From NCBI RefSeq assembly GCF_030409225.1, contig NZ_JAUFPK010000004.1:64943-128942 (forward strand): a stretch of 64,000 bases of DNA, written 5' to 3'. Below are positions 32,646 to 42,094 of the stretch, piece by piece. The position numbers were made by a program, and so were the translations under genes. The notes beneath the pieces are model-generated. The model ran no database searches, was not told the DNA's origin, and was given only the letters and a program-made list of their open reading frames with translations. Source of the stretch: Aquisalimonas lutea. GTDB lineage: Bacteria; Pseudomonadota; Gammaproteobacteria; Nitrococcales; Aquisalimonadaceae. Every line of letters begins with the position of its first letter. Within the stretch, counting starts at the first letter, position 1.

Positions 32646-35447
32646 TCATACTTCCTTGGCCACCAGGCCGAAGAAGGTCCCGGCGAACAGCGCGAAGCCG
32701 GCCCAGACCACGATATGACCGGCCGCCATGGGGCCGTGGACGACCTCCCCGGTTCCCGACAGCAGGAGCCACAATCCGCTCGTGGCGGCGAGCGTATAGG
32801 CCAGGCACAGCACCAGGAAGACGAGCACGCGGCCGAGCTCCCCGAGCCAGAAACCCGCCGCGGCCTCGCCGGCGGTGCGGCGCACCTTGGTGCGCAGGTT
32901 GGCCAGCAGGTACGCCGCCGTGCCGCCGGCCCCCAGCAGGAATGTCACGGCGATGCCGGGGACGTCTCCATCTTCGGCCATGGCGCGCCAGGCATCCCCG
33001 AAGTCGAGCATGAGAATGGCCCCTACCAGCAGGCCGATCCAGACAGCGGCGAAATTGCCCAGGAAGGCACCGAGCCCGCGAAAGGGATTGGCCGGCCCGC
33101 CCAGGCGGCGTCCCGCCGTGATGCCCGTCATCGGGCGCAGGCGGTCGAAGTGCCAGGTGCGCAGGGCGTATCCCAGCTCCGGGTCGCGGATGCGCTCGCG
33201 CAGGGGCGTGAAAACCGGATCCTTGACCAGCATGCGCACGTCGGCGGTGGCGCCCGCGGCCATGGCCGCGTGCAGCTGCTCGCGCCAGTATGCGGCCAGG
33301 GCGTCCACCACGGTGGGCAGTGACTGCTCATCCAGCCGCCCCGTCGCCCAGCGCAGGAGGGCGACGGGCTGCGCCGCGGTGCTGCGCAGGCGATTCCAGA
33401 CCTCCAGCAAGAGCGGGCCTCGCAGTGACGTGGGCAGCTCGGCGGGCACCTGGGCCAGTGCGGCCGACCACTCCTGCGGATCGTCTTCGGCGGGTTCCGT
33501 GGTGGCGGCGGCGACCGCCTCCAGGCCCTGGAGCCACGCCCGTGTATAGCGGCGGACCGCGCCGCAGCCGGCCTGCAGTGCGGCCGCCTCCGGATAGGGC
33601 AGCAAAGGCCCGAGAGTCTCCTCGAGGCGGCGCAGCTGGTGGTCCAGTCCCGCGGCCGCCTCCCGCGTGCGCAGCGGTTCCTGCCAGCCGCCGGCACCGA
33701 GGAGTCCCGCCAGGCTCAGGAGCTCGTGCTGGATGTCGTCCAGCTCGCGCTCCGGGAGCTGGTGCACACCCGCCGGGGGGCCCAGGTAGCGCAGCAGGCC
33801 GACGATGGTGCCCGGCGGCGCCCCCACCGTGGTGCCCGCCTTGCCGATCAGCGTGATGAGATCGTGCACGGCGTCCGCCGGAACGCCGGGCTCCCGGGAC
33901 AGGGCGTGCAGCGCGTCGAGGACCGGGCTCCGGTGGCCGTCCACGGAGTCGAGACCGGGCTGGCGTGTGCTCTCGTCCTCGTCGGCGAGGGCGCGGCACC
34001 ACTGCGCCAGGGGGACGTTGTGGCCGGAGGCATCCACGTACTCGCGGTCGCCGACGACACTGCGCATGCGCCGGAACAGCGCCGGCGCCGGTTGCCGGCC
34101 ATGCAGCCGGAGAAGGAAGCGGCGCGGATCCCATTGCCGGGGCTGATGGAGCAGCTCCCGGAAGCGGTGCTCGAACACGTCGGCGAGCTCACCGGCACCG
34201 GTGGCGTCGCGACGGACGAGCTGCTCCTGCAGGGTGACGTCGCGGATGCCGTGCAGGGTCCGGGCATCCAGCAGCGTCTCGGGGGCGATGGCTTCCCATT
34301 CGGCCACCCGCAGGACCCAGGGGACGGTCAGCCCGCTGCCGCCCCGACCGACACCCGGAAGGGCCGCGGCGCGTTCCGGCTCCACCGCGATCGCGGTGTC
34401 GAGATCGACGATGAGGAAAAGCGCCAGGGCCCGCTCGCGGGCCGGCTGGCGACGCCAGCCCTCCGGTGCCGCCACCAGCCCGGCGAGCGTGTCCAGCAGC
34501 TCCTGCTCGCGGGCTTCCACCGGCGACGCGCCGATGTGACCGGGGCGCTCCTGCCAGGCGCGCTCGAGCTCCGCCGCCTGCCGGGCCAGGCCGGCGTAGT
34601 CCCGGGGCTCGACGTTGAGCAGCGCGGCGCGCCCGGGATGATGGCGGCGGCACCAGGTGGCGAAACGCAGCCGGCACCACCGGCGATCCGCCTCGGTGAC
34701 CGTATGCGGCCAGGCCGAGCTGAGCTCCTGCAGTGCGTCCGGGTGCCGGCCGGCGACGCGAAAGAGCTCGTCCAGGGCAATGAGGCGTCGGGTACCGTCC
34801 GCCACGGGGGTCTCGTCGCGCCCGGTGATCACCAGGTGGTGCAGGGCATCGCGCCATGCGCCCGTGCAGCCGGGGACCTGCATGGGCAGGCCGTGGGCGC
34901 GGATGGCGAACAGCAGCTCGGTCCAGCGCCGCCACACCATGCGGCCGGCACCGTGATCGGGGAGATCGTTGAGCAGCGTCTCCGCCGCTTCCGCCAGGCC
35001 GTCCACGGCACGGGTCGCCAGCAGCTGGCCGACGACATCCAGCAGCACCGCGGTGTCGGCGGTGTTGTCCGGGCGTCCTGCGGCGACCTGCTCCGGGGTG
35101 ATCGGCGGCGGCCCGCGCAGATCGCCGGATGCGTGCACCCAGGTGCTGGTCCGCGCCAGCAGGACACGCCGCGTGCTGCGCTGGCCGTTGAGCTGCAACG
35201 GCCGGTCGGCGTCAATGCGGCGCATGCGGGCGTACTCGTAGAGCGCCCGGTCGGCGGCATCGTCGTTGACGGCGCGGCGCCCGAGGGCCGCGGCCGCGGG
35301 CTGATAGACGCCCGGATCCGAGGCGCGGAACAGGAACAGCAGCCGGTCCAGCTGCTCGGGCTCCAGGCAGGGCACGGTCTCCAGGCGTTCAAGCTCGTCC
35401 AGCAGCGAAGTGCCGGCGGCGCCGTCCGTCGGTTCAGCGGGTGCCAT
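32646..35447 (-). CDS. Very large hypothetical protein with C-terminal membrane helices (933 aa)
   Basis: 933 aa. The first about 780 residues are soluble, helical, and rich in Leu, Arg and Ala; no catalytic motif is recognised. The final stretch (about 800-930) has four hydrophobic segments, among them FAAVWIGLLVGAILMLDF, LGRVLVFLVLCLAYTLAATSG and HIVVWAGFALFAGTFFGLV. It is therefore likely anchored at its C-terminus with a large cytoplasmic domain. HEAT- or TPR-like helical packing is possible but not proved. It stands alone between the DUF1992 and sirtuin genes. Confidence 0.7.
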   Translation of the reverse strand: MAPAEPTDGAAGTSLLDELERLETVPCLEPEQLDRLLFLFRASDPGVYQPAAAALGRRAVNDDAADRALYEYARMRRIDADRPLQLNGQRSTRRVLLARTSTWVHASGDLRGPPPITPEQVAAGRPDNTADTAVLLDVVGQLLATRAVDGLAEAAETLLNDLPDHGAGRMVWRRWTELLFAIRAHGLPMQVPGCTGAWRDALHHLVITGRDETPVADGTRRLIALDELFRVAGRHPDALQELSSAWPHTVTEADRRWCRLRFATWCRRHHPGRAALLNVEPRDYAGLARQAAELERAWQERPGHIGASPVEAREQELLDTLAGLVAAPEGWRRQPARERALALFLIVDLDTAIAVEPERAAALPGVGRGGSGLTVPWVLRVAEWEAIAPETLLDARTLHGIRDVTLQEQLVRRDATGAGELADVFEHRFRELLHQPRQWDPRRFLLRLHGRQPAPALFRRMRSVVGDREYVDASGHNVPLAQWCRALADEDESTRQPGLDSVDGHRSPVLDALHALSREPGVPADAVHDLITLIGKAGTTVGAPPGTIVGLLRYLGPPAGVHQLPERELDDIQHELLSLAGLLGAGGWQEPLRTREAAAGLDHQLRRLEETLGPLLPYPEAAALQAGCGAVRRYTRAWLQGLEAVAAATTEPAEDDPQEWSAALAQVPAELPTSLRGPLLLEVWNRLRSTAAQPVALLRWATGRLDEQSLPTVVDALAAYWREQLHAAMAAGATADVRMLVKDPVFTPLRERIRDPELGYALRTWHFDRLRPMTGITAGRRLGGPANPFRGLGAFLGNFAAVWIGLLVGAILMLDFGDAWRAMAEDGDVPGIAVTFLLGAGGTAAYLLANLRTKVRRTAGEAAAGFWLGELGRVLVFLVLCLAYTLAATSGLWLLLSGTGEVVHGPMAAGHIVVWAGFALFAGTFFGLVAKEV

Positions 35448-35525
35448 CGTTGTCCTTGTCGTTCGTGTTATTGCTGCGCAAGGTAGCAGGTGCCGGGCCG
35501 TGCGCCCAGGAACTGGCTCACAGGG

Positions 35526-36326
35526 TCATCCGTGTCCGTGGGCGGAGCGGAATCGCTCCCAGAGCGCGTTCAGCATGGCAGCAGCCCGGTCGGGCAGCCG
35601 ATAGTCCACCAGGCCCGAGATCTCGGTGGTATCCGGGTTGATTTCCACGGTGGTGGCGCCCTGGTCGCGGGCGGTCAGAACGGGCTCCGTGATGTAGGGA
35701 AACACGCTGGTGGTGCCGATGCTCATGACCACGTCGAATCCTTCCGCGGTTTCCGCTGCCAGGTGGTTCATGGCCGGGAAGGGGAGCATCTCGCCGAACA
35801 GCACCACGTCCGGCCTCAGCATGCCGCCGCAACGCAGGCACACCGGGGGAATGGGCAGCCCGGAGAAGTCGTCCACCTGCTTCTCGCGGTCGCAGCTGGT
35901 GCAACGCAGGTGGTGGACGTTGCCGTGGACCTCGATGACGTTGCGGCTGCCGGCCTGGTGGTGGAAGCCGTCGACGTTCTGGGTCAGCACGCAGGCGTGG
36001 GGCAGCTGATCTTCCAGGTCCGCCAGCACCTCGTGGCCCGGGTTGTGCCGGGCGCCCCGGGTGGCGGACTCGATGCGCGCGATGTGCTTCCAGGTCAGCT
36101 CGGGGTTGCGCCGGAACATGTCCCCGGACAGGGCGACCTCGAAGGGGATGCCCTCGTCCGTGACGCCGTCGTCGTAGATGCCGCCGATGCCGCGGTAGGT
36201 GGGCAGCCCGGAGTCCGCCGACAGCCCCGCGCCGGTGATGAACAGAACGCGGCTGGCCGTCGCCAGCCGCTGGGCGACGGCGTCGATCCGCGTCATGATG
36301 TCGTCGGTGTAGGGTGCCTCCGTCAT
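35526..36326 (-). CDS. NAD-dependent protein deacylase, sirtuin (Sir2/CobB) family
   Basis: 266 aa from the ATG at 36326 behind GGAGGGG. NAD-binding GAGLSADSGLPTYRG (about 33-47), the LTQNVDGFHHQAG segment, the catalytic His in EVHGN, and a four-cysteine zinc motif (CTSC, then CLRC). The late segment GTTSVFPYI is the NAD-binding loop. It removes acyl groups from lysines, generating nicotinamide and O-acyl-ADP-ribose. It lies 79 bp after the large hypothetical gene on the same strand. Its actual protein targets are unknown. Confidence 0.93.
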   Translation of the reverse strand: MTEAPYTDDIMTRIDAVAQRLATASRVLFITGAGLSADSGLPTYRGIGGIYDDGVTDEGIPFEVALSGDMFRRNPELTWKHIARIESATRGARHNPGHEVLADLEDQLPHACVLTQNVDGFHHQAGSRNVIEVHGNVHHLRCTSCDREKQVDDFSGLPIPPVCLRCGGMLRPDVVLFGEMLPFPAMNHLAAETAEGFDVVMSIGTTSVFPYITEPVLTARDQGATTVEINPDTTEISGLVDYRLPDRAAAMLNALWERFRSAHGHG

Positions 36327-36407
36327 GCCACCCCTCCGTGGCTTCGCCTGCACGTACACCCAGCATAGCGGTCACCGCCGGGCCCGGGCCAGGCGGTGAC
36401 CGGCCGC

Positions 36408-37481
36408 TCAGCCGCGGCCGTCGTCGAACAGGGAGAGCTGGGACGAGCGCCCCGGTGGGCGGAAGAGGTCGGTGCGGAGCTCGCGCTGGTGGCGCTTGTC
36501 CAGGCCGTTTGCGCGCAGTGCGCGGTGAAAGCGCTGCTCGAGCAGGTCCGCCCAGGGGCCCCTGCCGCGCATGCGGCTGCCGAAGCGCGGGTCGTTCTCG
36601 CGGCCCTCGCGCATCTGGCGCAGCAGGCTGAGCACGTGCTCCGCCCGCTGCGGGTAGTGGTGTTGCAGCCAGTCGCGGAACAGGGGCCGTACCTCCCAGG
36701 GCAGCCGCAGGAGCACGTAGCCCGCCTGGGTGGCGCCGGCGTCCGCAGCGGCCGCGACCAGGTCCTCCAGCTCGTGGTCGGTGAGCGCCGGGATCACCGG
36801 TGCGATGAGGGTGCCCACGGGCACGCCGTCGTCCCGGAGCGCCTGCATGACCCGCAGGCGTCGCTCCGGTGACGCCGCCCGGGGCTCGAGCTTGCGCTTG
36901 AGCTCCGCATCCAGGGAGGTCAGGCTCACCATGACCGACACCAGGCCGTCCCGCGCCATGGAGCCGAGCAGATCCAGGTCCCGCAGGATGCCGCTGCCCT
37001 TGGTGATGATGCTCACCGGGTGACGGGTCTCCGCCAGCACCTCCAGGACCTGCCGGGTGATGCGCCAGGTGCGCTCCACCGGCTGATAGGGGTCCGTGCT
37101 GGTGCCCAGCACGATGGGCGAGCAGCGGTACGACGGCTTGCCGAGCTCGGCACGCAGGCGCTCCGCGGCGTTGGTCTTGGCGGTGAGCCGGGTCTCGAAG
37201 TCCAGCCCGGGAGAGAGGTCGAGGTAGGCGTGGGTCGGCCGGGCGAAGCAGTAGATGCAGCCGTGCTCGCAGCCGCGATACGGGTTCAGGGACTGGCCGA
37301 AGGGGACATCCGGCGAGCTGTTGCGGCTGATCACCGAGCGTGCGCTCTCCGGCTCCACCACCGTGCGCGGCGCCGTGTCCTCGACGGCGGGCGTCTCCGG
37401 CCAGCCGTCGTCCACGTCCTCCCGCGTCTGCCGGGCGAACCGCCCGGGCAAGCTCTGATCGGTGCCACGGCCCTTGTACAT
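36408..37481 (-). CDS. Radical SAM protein, PA0069 family (SplB-like)
   Basis: 357 aa from the ATG at 37481; the frame is open further upstream but only into repeat DNA. The radical-SAM cluster motif is CEHGCIYCF with three cysteines, preceded by QSLNPYRGC and followed by FARPTHAYLDLSPGLDFE. Members resemble spore photoproduct lyase in the core but have no known reaction. The N-terminus starts MYKGRGTDQSLPGRF, the PA0069-family opening. Repeat DNA (37594-37770) separates it from the peptidase gene. Confidence 0.9.
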   Translation of the reverse strand: MYKGRGTDQSLPGRFARQTREDVDDGWPETPAVEDTAPRTVVEPESARSVISRNSSPDVPFGQSLNPYRGCEHGCIYCFARPTHAYLDLSPGLDFETRLTAKTNAAERLRAELGKPSYRCSPIVLGTSTDPYQPVERTWRITRQVLEVLAETRHPVSIITKGSGILRDLDLLGSMARDGLVSVMVSLTSLDAELKRKLEPRAASPERRLRVMQALRDDGVPVGTLIAPVIPALTDHELEDLVAAAADAGATQAGYVLLRLPWEVRPLFRDWLQHHYPQRAEHVLSLLRQMREGRENDPRFGSRMRGRGPWADLLEQRFHRALRANGLDKRHQRELRTDLFRPPGRSSQLSLFDDGRG

Positions 37482-37593
37482 GACGGCTCTCCGGCTCGGG
37501 GACGCTCCGGGGCAAGTATGGACGAGAAAGCTGTATAAATAAACAGTGCTCCCGGTCCCTGTGCCAATGCCGCCGACGGCTGCCGCATCTCCC

Positions 37594-37770
37594 GTAGGAG
37601 CGACGTCAGTCGCGACTTTCCAGGGAGTCTGAAGCACTGCAAGGTCGCGGCTGAAGCCGCTCCTACACGGCTTCGATGAACCCTGCTCCGGGATCCTGTG
37701 GGAGGGGCTTGAGCCCCGACTTTCCAGGGCATCGGGTTCTCTGGAAAGTCGCGACTCACGTCGCTCCTAC
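37594..37770. repeat. REP-like palindrome cluster 1 (intergenic)
   Basis: Contains GTAGGAGCGACGTCAGTCGCG, an AAGGTCGCGGCTGAAGCCGC unit, a GTGGGAGGGGCTTGAGCCCC unit and a closing CGACTCACGTCGCTCCTAC. Units face each other and are joined by TTTCCAGGG spacers. The rest of the gap 37482-37788 has no gene. Confidence 0.8.
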
Positions 37771-37788
37771 GGCGGGCATGCGCACGTG

Positions 37789-39198
37789 CTACGTCTGCTG
37801 CCCGTGTGCCGCGATGATGCGGGCCACGCAGGTGGTGAGCCGGCGGGCGGTGGGCACGTGCAGGAACTCGTCCGGGCCGTGGGCGTTGGACTGCGGCCCG
37901 AGAACGCCGGTGATGACGAACTGCGCCTTCGGGAAGGCATTGCTCAGCAGCGCCATGAACGGGATGGTGCCGCCTTCACCCATGAACATCGCCTTGGCGC
38001 CGAAGGCGTCGCGGGAGGCGGCATCCATGGTTTCCGCCAGCCACGGGCTCAGCGGCGGCGCGTGCCAGCCCGTGGCTGCCTGCTCCGGGGTGAAGGTGAC
38101 CCGGGCGTCGTGGGGCGGATCCGCCTCCAGCAGCTCCTTGAGGTGCTGCGAGGCCTCATGGCCGTCCACCGTGGGCGGCAGGCGCAGGGCCAGCTTCACC
38201 GAGGTGGATGCCCGCAGCACGTTGCCTGCCTCGGCGATGGGCGGCAGGCCGTCGGCGCCCGTGATTTCCAGGGCCGGCCGCCAGCTGCGGTTGAGCACCA
38301 GCTCGGTGAGGTCCTGCTCCTCGGCCCGGGTGCTGCCCGCGAACGGGAACCGGTCACGCAGCGTGGTGCCGACCACCGCGGCGGCCTCCCCGGCCTGGGT
38401 GCGGCGGTCGTCCGGGATGCTGGTGTTGAACGCTCCCGGGGTGATGCGGCCGTCCGCGGAGTCCTCCAGGCGCTCCAGGCGATGGCGCACGATGCGGAAC
38501 GACGACGGTACCACGCCGCCGGCATCGCCGGAGTGCACGCCCTGGGTGAGGGTCTCCACGCGCAGGGTGCCCGCGGCCATGCCCCGCAGGGAGGTGGTGC
38601 ACCACATCTGCTCGTAGTTGCCGCAGCCGGAGTCCAGGCACAGGACGAGATCCGGCTGGCCGATGCGCTCGCGCAGGTGGTCGATGTAGTGGGGCAGATC
38701 GAAGCTGCCGCTTTCCTCGCAGGTCTCGATGAGCAGCAGGCAACGGCCGTGGGGGATGCCCTGGTCGTGGACCGCACGGACCGACGCCAGCGAGGCGTAG
38801 ACGGCGTAGCCGTCATCGGCGCTGCCGCGGCCGTAGAGGCGATCATCCCGCAGGACGGGCTGCCAGGGCCCCAGGCCTTCGCTCCAGCCGCTGACTTCCG
38901 GCTGCTTGTCCAGGTGGCCGTAGAGCAGGATGGTGCCCTCGCGGGTGCCGGGAACATCCACCAGCAGCAGCGGCGTGCGCCCGGGGAGGCGAACCACCTC
39001 GACGCTGGCATCCGCCGGCGCGGTTTCCCGGCACCAGCGCTCGGCATGGGCCACGGCCTCGTCCAGGTGGCCGTGCTCGGCCCACTCGGCATCGAAGGCC
39101 GGTGACTTGGCGGGGATCCGGATGAATCCCTCCAGTTCCCCGAGTATCTCGTCCTGCCAGGTGCGGTCGACGTAGTCCTGCAGTGCCTTGGTATCCAA
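37789..39198 (-). CDS. M20-family metallopeptidase (dipeptidase-like)
   Basis: 469 aa from a TTG at 39198, chosen because AGGAGG lies 7 bp before it. Metal-site motifs are intact: LLYGHLDKQP (His and Asp), GRGSADDGYAVYAS (bridging Asp), IETCEESGSFD (catalytic Glu and ligand), and a late His in QSNAHGPDEFLH. A lid domain sits between. It is a cytosolic zinc dipeptidase or related amidase; substrate unknown. It is flanked by repeat DNA on one side and by the monooxygenase-like gene on the other, divergently transcribed. Confidence 0.92.
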   Translation of the reverse strand: MDTKALQDYVDRTWQDEILGELEGFIRIPAKSPAFDAEWAEHGHLDEAVAHAERWCRETAPADASVEVVRLPGRTPLLLVDVPGTREGTILLYGHLDKQPEVSGWSEGLGPWQPVLRDDRLYGRGSADDGYAVYASLASVRAVHDQGIPHGRCLLLIETCEESGSFDLPHYIDHLRERIGQPDLVLCLDSGCGNYEQMWCTTSLRGMAAGTLRVETLTQGVHSGDAGGVVPSSFRIVRHRLERLEDSADGRITPGAFNTSIPDDRRTQAGEAAAVVGTTLRDRFPFAGSTRAEEQDLTELVLNRSWRPALEITGADGLPPIAEAGNVLRASTSVKLALRLPPTVDGHEASQHLKELLEADPPHDARVTFTPEQAATGWHAPPLSPWLAETMDAASRDAFGAKAMFMGEGGTIPFMALLSNAFPKAQFVITGVLGPQSNAHGPDEFLHVPTARRLTTCVARIIAAHGQQT

Positions 39199-39340
39199 AA
39201 GGATGCCTCCTGTTTCCGTCAGCGGCCGGGAACCCGATGCCCGGATCGGGTTCGATCCCCCGATTGTAAACAAGCTTGCCGGCGGAGACACTGGCGCGGC
39301 GAGGCAGCGCCGGTCGATGGGCCGGCAGGAGGAGATACCC

Positions 39341-39643
39341 GTGTACCAGGTAACCAACCGTGTCTACGTCGCCGCGGGCTGGGAGGAGGCGTTCGAGGAG
39401 CGTTTCCGCCGGCGCGCGGGGCGCATCGAGCGCAACCCGGGCTTCGTGCGCATGGAGGTGCTGCGCCCGGAGGCGGAGGGACTGCCGTATCTGGTCCAGA
39501 GCGTGTGGCAGAGCAAGGAGGCGTTCGACGCCTGGGTGGGCAGCGAGGACTTCCGTGCGGCCCACGCCGATCCGCTGCCGCCGGAGGCGTTCGCCGGCAG
39601 CAGCGAGATGGAGCGCCATTCCGTGGTGGTTTCCGCAGACTAA
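39341..39643 (+). CDS. Antibiotic-biosynthesis-monooxygenase (ABM) domain protein
   Basis: 100 aa from a GTG at 39341 behind AGGAGGAG. Ferredoxin-like alpha+beta layout with YQVTNRVYVAAGWEEAFEERFRRR and the later SVWQSKEAFDAWVGSEDFRAAH, the recurrent ABM/HmoA-type pattern. Members include heme-degrading and quinol monooxygenases; this one lacks enough context to choose. Its stop overlaps the stop of the SpeE-like gene on the other strand by 4 bp. Confidence 0.82.
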   Translation: MYQVTNRVYVAAGWEEAFEERFRRRAGRIERNPGFVRMEVLRPEAEGLPYLVQSVWQSKEAFDAWVGSEDFRAAHADPLPPEAFAGSSEMERHSVVVSAD

Positions 39644-40347
39644 CCTTCCCGCCGCACCGGGTAGCGCGCGTTCGCGAAGATCCAGCGCTCGTGGTAGGAG
39701 GGCACTTCCACGGGGTGGTCGGACACCGCGGTGAAATGCCGGCTGAGGGCGTCGTGGATCTCGCTGCGCAGCTCGGGCTGGTGCTCGCTGCAGCACTGCA
39801 TGGTGAGCATGCCCTCGGGCTTGAGGCTGGCGGCGATGCGCCCGACGATCTCCTCGATGAACTCCAGCCGCGTCTGGTGCTCCCGGACCGGTTCCATGGT
39901 GAGATCGTAGACGATGGCGTCGTAGCCGGCCGCCTCGTCCAGCCAGGTAAAGGCGTCCCCGATGATGACCCGGGCGTTGGGGGCGTCGAAAGCGTCTTCG
40001 CACAGGCCGGGGAAGTACTGGCGGGCCAGTTCCACCACCCTGCCGTCGATATCCACCAGGGTCGCCTCCCGGGCCTGGCCGCGCACGGCCGCCTTGAGCA
40101 CGCCGCCGTCGCCGCCGCCGAGGATGAGGACCCGGTCCAGCAGTCCCGCCTGAGCGATGGGCTCGATCATGGCCTGGTTGTAGGCGTGGTCGGACTCGGC
40201 GATCTGCAGATCGTCGTCCAGGTACAGCACATGACCATAAGCCGGGTCATACGCGATCACGATGCGCTGGTAGTCGGACTCCAGCTCCTCGACGATCTGC
40301 TGGCCGCGGGTGACATACTCCGGCGTACCGGGTCGCTGGCTTGACAC
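39640..40347 (-). CDS. Spermidine-synthase-like aminopropyltransferase family protein
   Basis: 235 aa from a GTG at 40347 behind AGGAGG; a longer frame adds an unlikely glycine-rich N-terminus. The SAM-like site is ILGGGDGGVLKAAVR, followed by VDIDGRVVELARQYFP and the DAF-type segment ARVIIGDAFTWL. This is the core of the polyamine aminopropyltransferase fold with a short N-terminus (about 50 aa shorter than SpeE). It could be a true aminopropyltransferase or one of the relatives of unknown substrate. It is not accompanied by speD. Confidence 0.85.
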   Translation of the reverse strand: MSSQRPGTPEYVTRGQQIVEELESDYQRIVIAYDPAYGHVLYLDDDLQIAESDHAYNQAMIEPIAQAGLLDRVLILGGGDGGVLKAAVRGQAREATLVDIDGRVVELARQYFPGLCEDAFDAPNARVIIGDAFTWLDEAAGYDAIVYDLTMEPVREHQTRLEFIEEIVGRIAASLKPEGMLTMQCCSEHQPELRSEIHDALSRHFTAVSDHPVEVPSYHERWIFANARYPVRREG

Positions 40348-40432
40348 CGCCGTCCTCCTGAATCGCTGATCGTGTGCCTGGCCCCCGCCGCCCTCGCCCG
40401 AGGGCCCGGTGCATCCAACGCGCGGGATTGTA

Positions 40433-42094
40433 TCAGATCGCTGCAAGGAGCCGACCCGCCCGCAGCCGGCGGCGCGCGACCGTGGTGGGAAGGCGGTCCG
40501 GATCGTGGGTGACGATCAGCACGGCGCGTTCCCGGGCGTGTTCCAGCAGTTGCCGGAGTACGGCTTCCGCCGTCTCCGCCTCCAGGCCGCGGGTGGGCTC
40601 GTCGAGCAGCAGCACCGGAGCGGGCTGGAGCAGTGTCCGGGCCAGGCACAGGCGGCGCGCCTCGCCGCCGGACAGCGCCCGCCCGCCGACGCCCACCCAC
40701 GTCTCCAGCCCGTCGGGCAGGGCGGCCACGGTGTCCTCCAGGGCCGCGGTGCGCAGGGCCTGCCACAGCATCTCCTCGGGTGCGTCCGGGGCCGCCAGGC
40801 GCAGGTTCCCGGCCACCGTGTCGCCGAAGACAATGGTGCGCTGGGGCAGCCAGGCGGCCCGGCGGCCGACAGCTTCCGGCGACAGCGAGCTGACCGGGTC
40901 CCCCCCGAGCCATACGCTGCCCGCCTGCGGCGTCCGGATGCCTGCTGCCAGTGCCAGCAGGGTGCTCTTGCCGCTTCCGCTGCCCCCGGTGATGGCGACG
41001 TGGGTCCCGGGCTCCAGGGCGAGGGATACCTGGTCGACCACCGGCCGGCCGTCTTCCGTGTAGCGATACACCGCCTCGTGGAAGGCCAGCGTGCCGTCAC
41101 CGGGCCCGGCGGTGGACGAGGCGGGTGACGGGTGTTCCCGCGGCGCAGTGGTGAGCACCCGCCGGGCGGCGCTGCGGGTGCGGCTCAGGGCCTGGACGGC
41201 CAGCGGCAATGGCATCAGGAATTCCGTCAGCGCCAGTGTGCCGACGAGGATCAGGGCGAACCCGGGGCCGGACAGCGTGTCCGCCCGGACGAGCGGGATG
41301 GCGCTAACGGCCGCCAGCCACAGGGCGAGCAGCGTGCCCGAGCTGGCCAGCGCCTGGGTCAGCCCCGCCAGCCGGCTCAGGGTACGCTCGGCACCCTCGT
41401 AGCCGTCGGCCAGAGCCCGGAACCGGGCGCGTGCGAGGGGAACGCCGCCGTGGATGTGCATCTCCGCCAGCCCGTCGAGGCTGCCGACCAGGTGCTCCCG
41501 CAGGCGGCTGCCGAGCCGGACCTGCTCGCGCCCCGGCCGGCGGGCCAGGCGGCCGGTCGTCCACGCGGCGGCCACGGCGACGGCGGCGACCAGGGCGACC
41601 ACGACCAGCGACGGGGCGGGTGCGAACAGCGCCAGCACGAGGCCGGCCATCGCCAGCCCGACGACGGCCACGGCCGTGGGCGCGAGCACCCGCAGGTAGA
41701 ACTGATCCAGCCGGTCCACGTCCGCGGTGAGGCGCGTCAGCGTGTCACCGCTGCGCAGGGCCGCCAGGCGGGCCGGATCCAGGCCCATGAGCCGCCGGAA
41801 CACCCGCACCCGCAGGTCGGCGAGCAGGCGCAATACCGCCTCGTGGGTGACCAGACGCTCGCCGTAGCGGCTCGCCGCCCGCCCCACGGCGAAGAACCGA
41901 ATGCCGGCGCCGGGGCGGTAGATATCCAGGGCCGTGCCGGCGAGCCCGGCCAGTCCGGTCGCCGTGATGAACCAGCCCGACAGGGCCAGCAGCCCGAAGT
42001 TCGCCAGGGTGGCCGCCAGCATGAGCGCGGCGCCGGCGGCCAGCCACCGCCAGCGGGGCAGGTGCATGCGCCACAGCAGCCAGAGCTCACGCAT
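40433..42094 (-). CDS. cydC: Thiol reductant ABC exporter, CydC subunit
   Basis: 553 aa: a six-helix membrane domain starting SGWFITATGLAGL, then an ABC domain with Walker A GGSGSGKSTLLAL, signature ALSGGEARRLCLARTL and Walker B VLLLDEPTRGL. CydC pairs with CydD to export glutathione or cysteine to the periplasm, needed for cytochrome bd assembly. It overlaps cydD by 8 bp, last gene in the cydA-cydB-cydD-cydC cluster. Confidence 0.95.
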   Translation of the reverse strand: MRELWLLWRMHLPRWRWLAAGAALMLAATLANFGLLALSGWFITATGLAGLAGTALDIYRPGAGIRFFAVGRAASRYGERLVTHEAVLRLLADLRVRVFRRLMGLDPARLAALRSGDTLTRLTADVDRLDQFYLRVLAPTAVAVVGLAMAGLVLALFAPAPSLVVVALVAAVAVAAAWTTGRLARRPGREQVRLGSRLREHLVGSLDGLAEMHIHGGVPLARARFRALADGYEGAERTLSRLAGLTQALASSGTLLALWLAAVSAIPLVRADTLSGPGFALILVGTLALTEFLMPLPLAVQALSRTRSAARRVLTTAPREHPSPASSTAGPGDGTLAFHEAVYRYTEDGRPVVDQVSLALEPGTHVAITGGSGSGKSTLLALAAGIRTPQAGSVWLGGDPVSSLSPEAVGRRAAWLPQRTIVFGDTVAGNLRLAAPDAPEEMLWQALRTAALEDTVAALPDGLETWVGVGGRALSGGEARRLCLARTLLQPAPVLLLDEPTRGLEAETAEAVLRQLLEHARERAVLIVTHDPDRLPTTVARRRLRAGRLLAAI

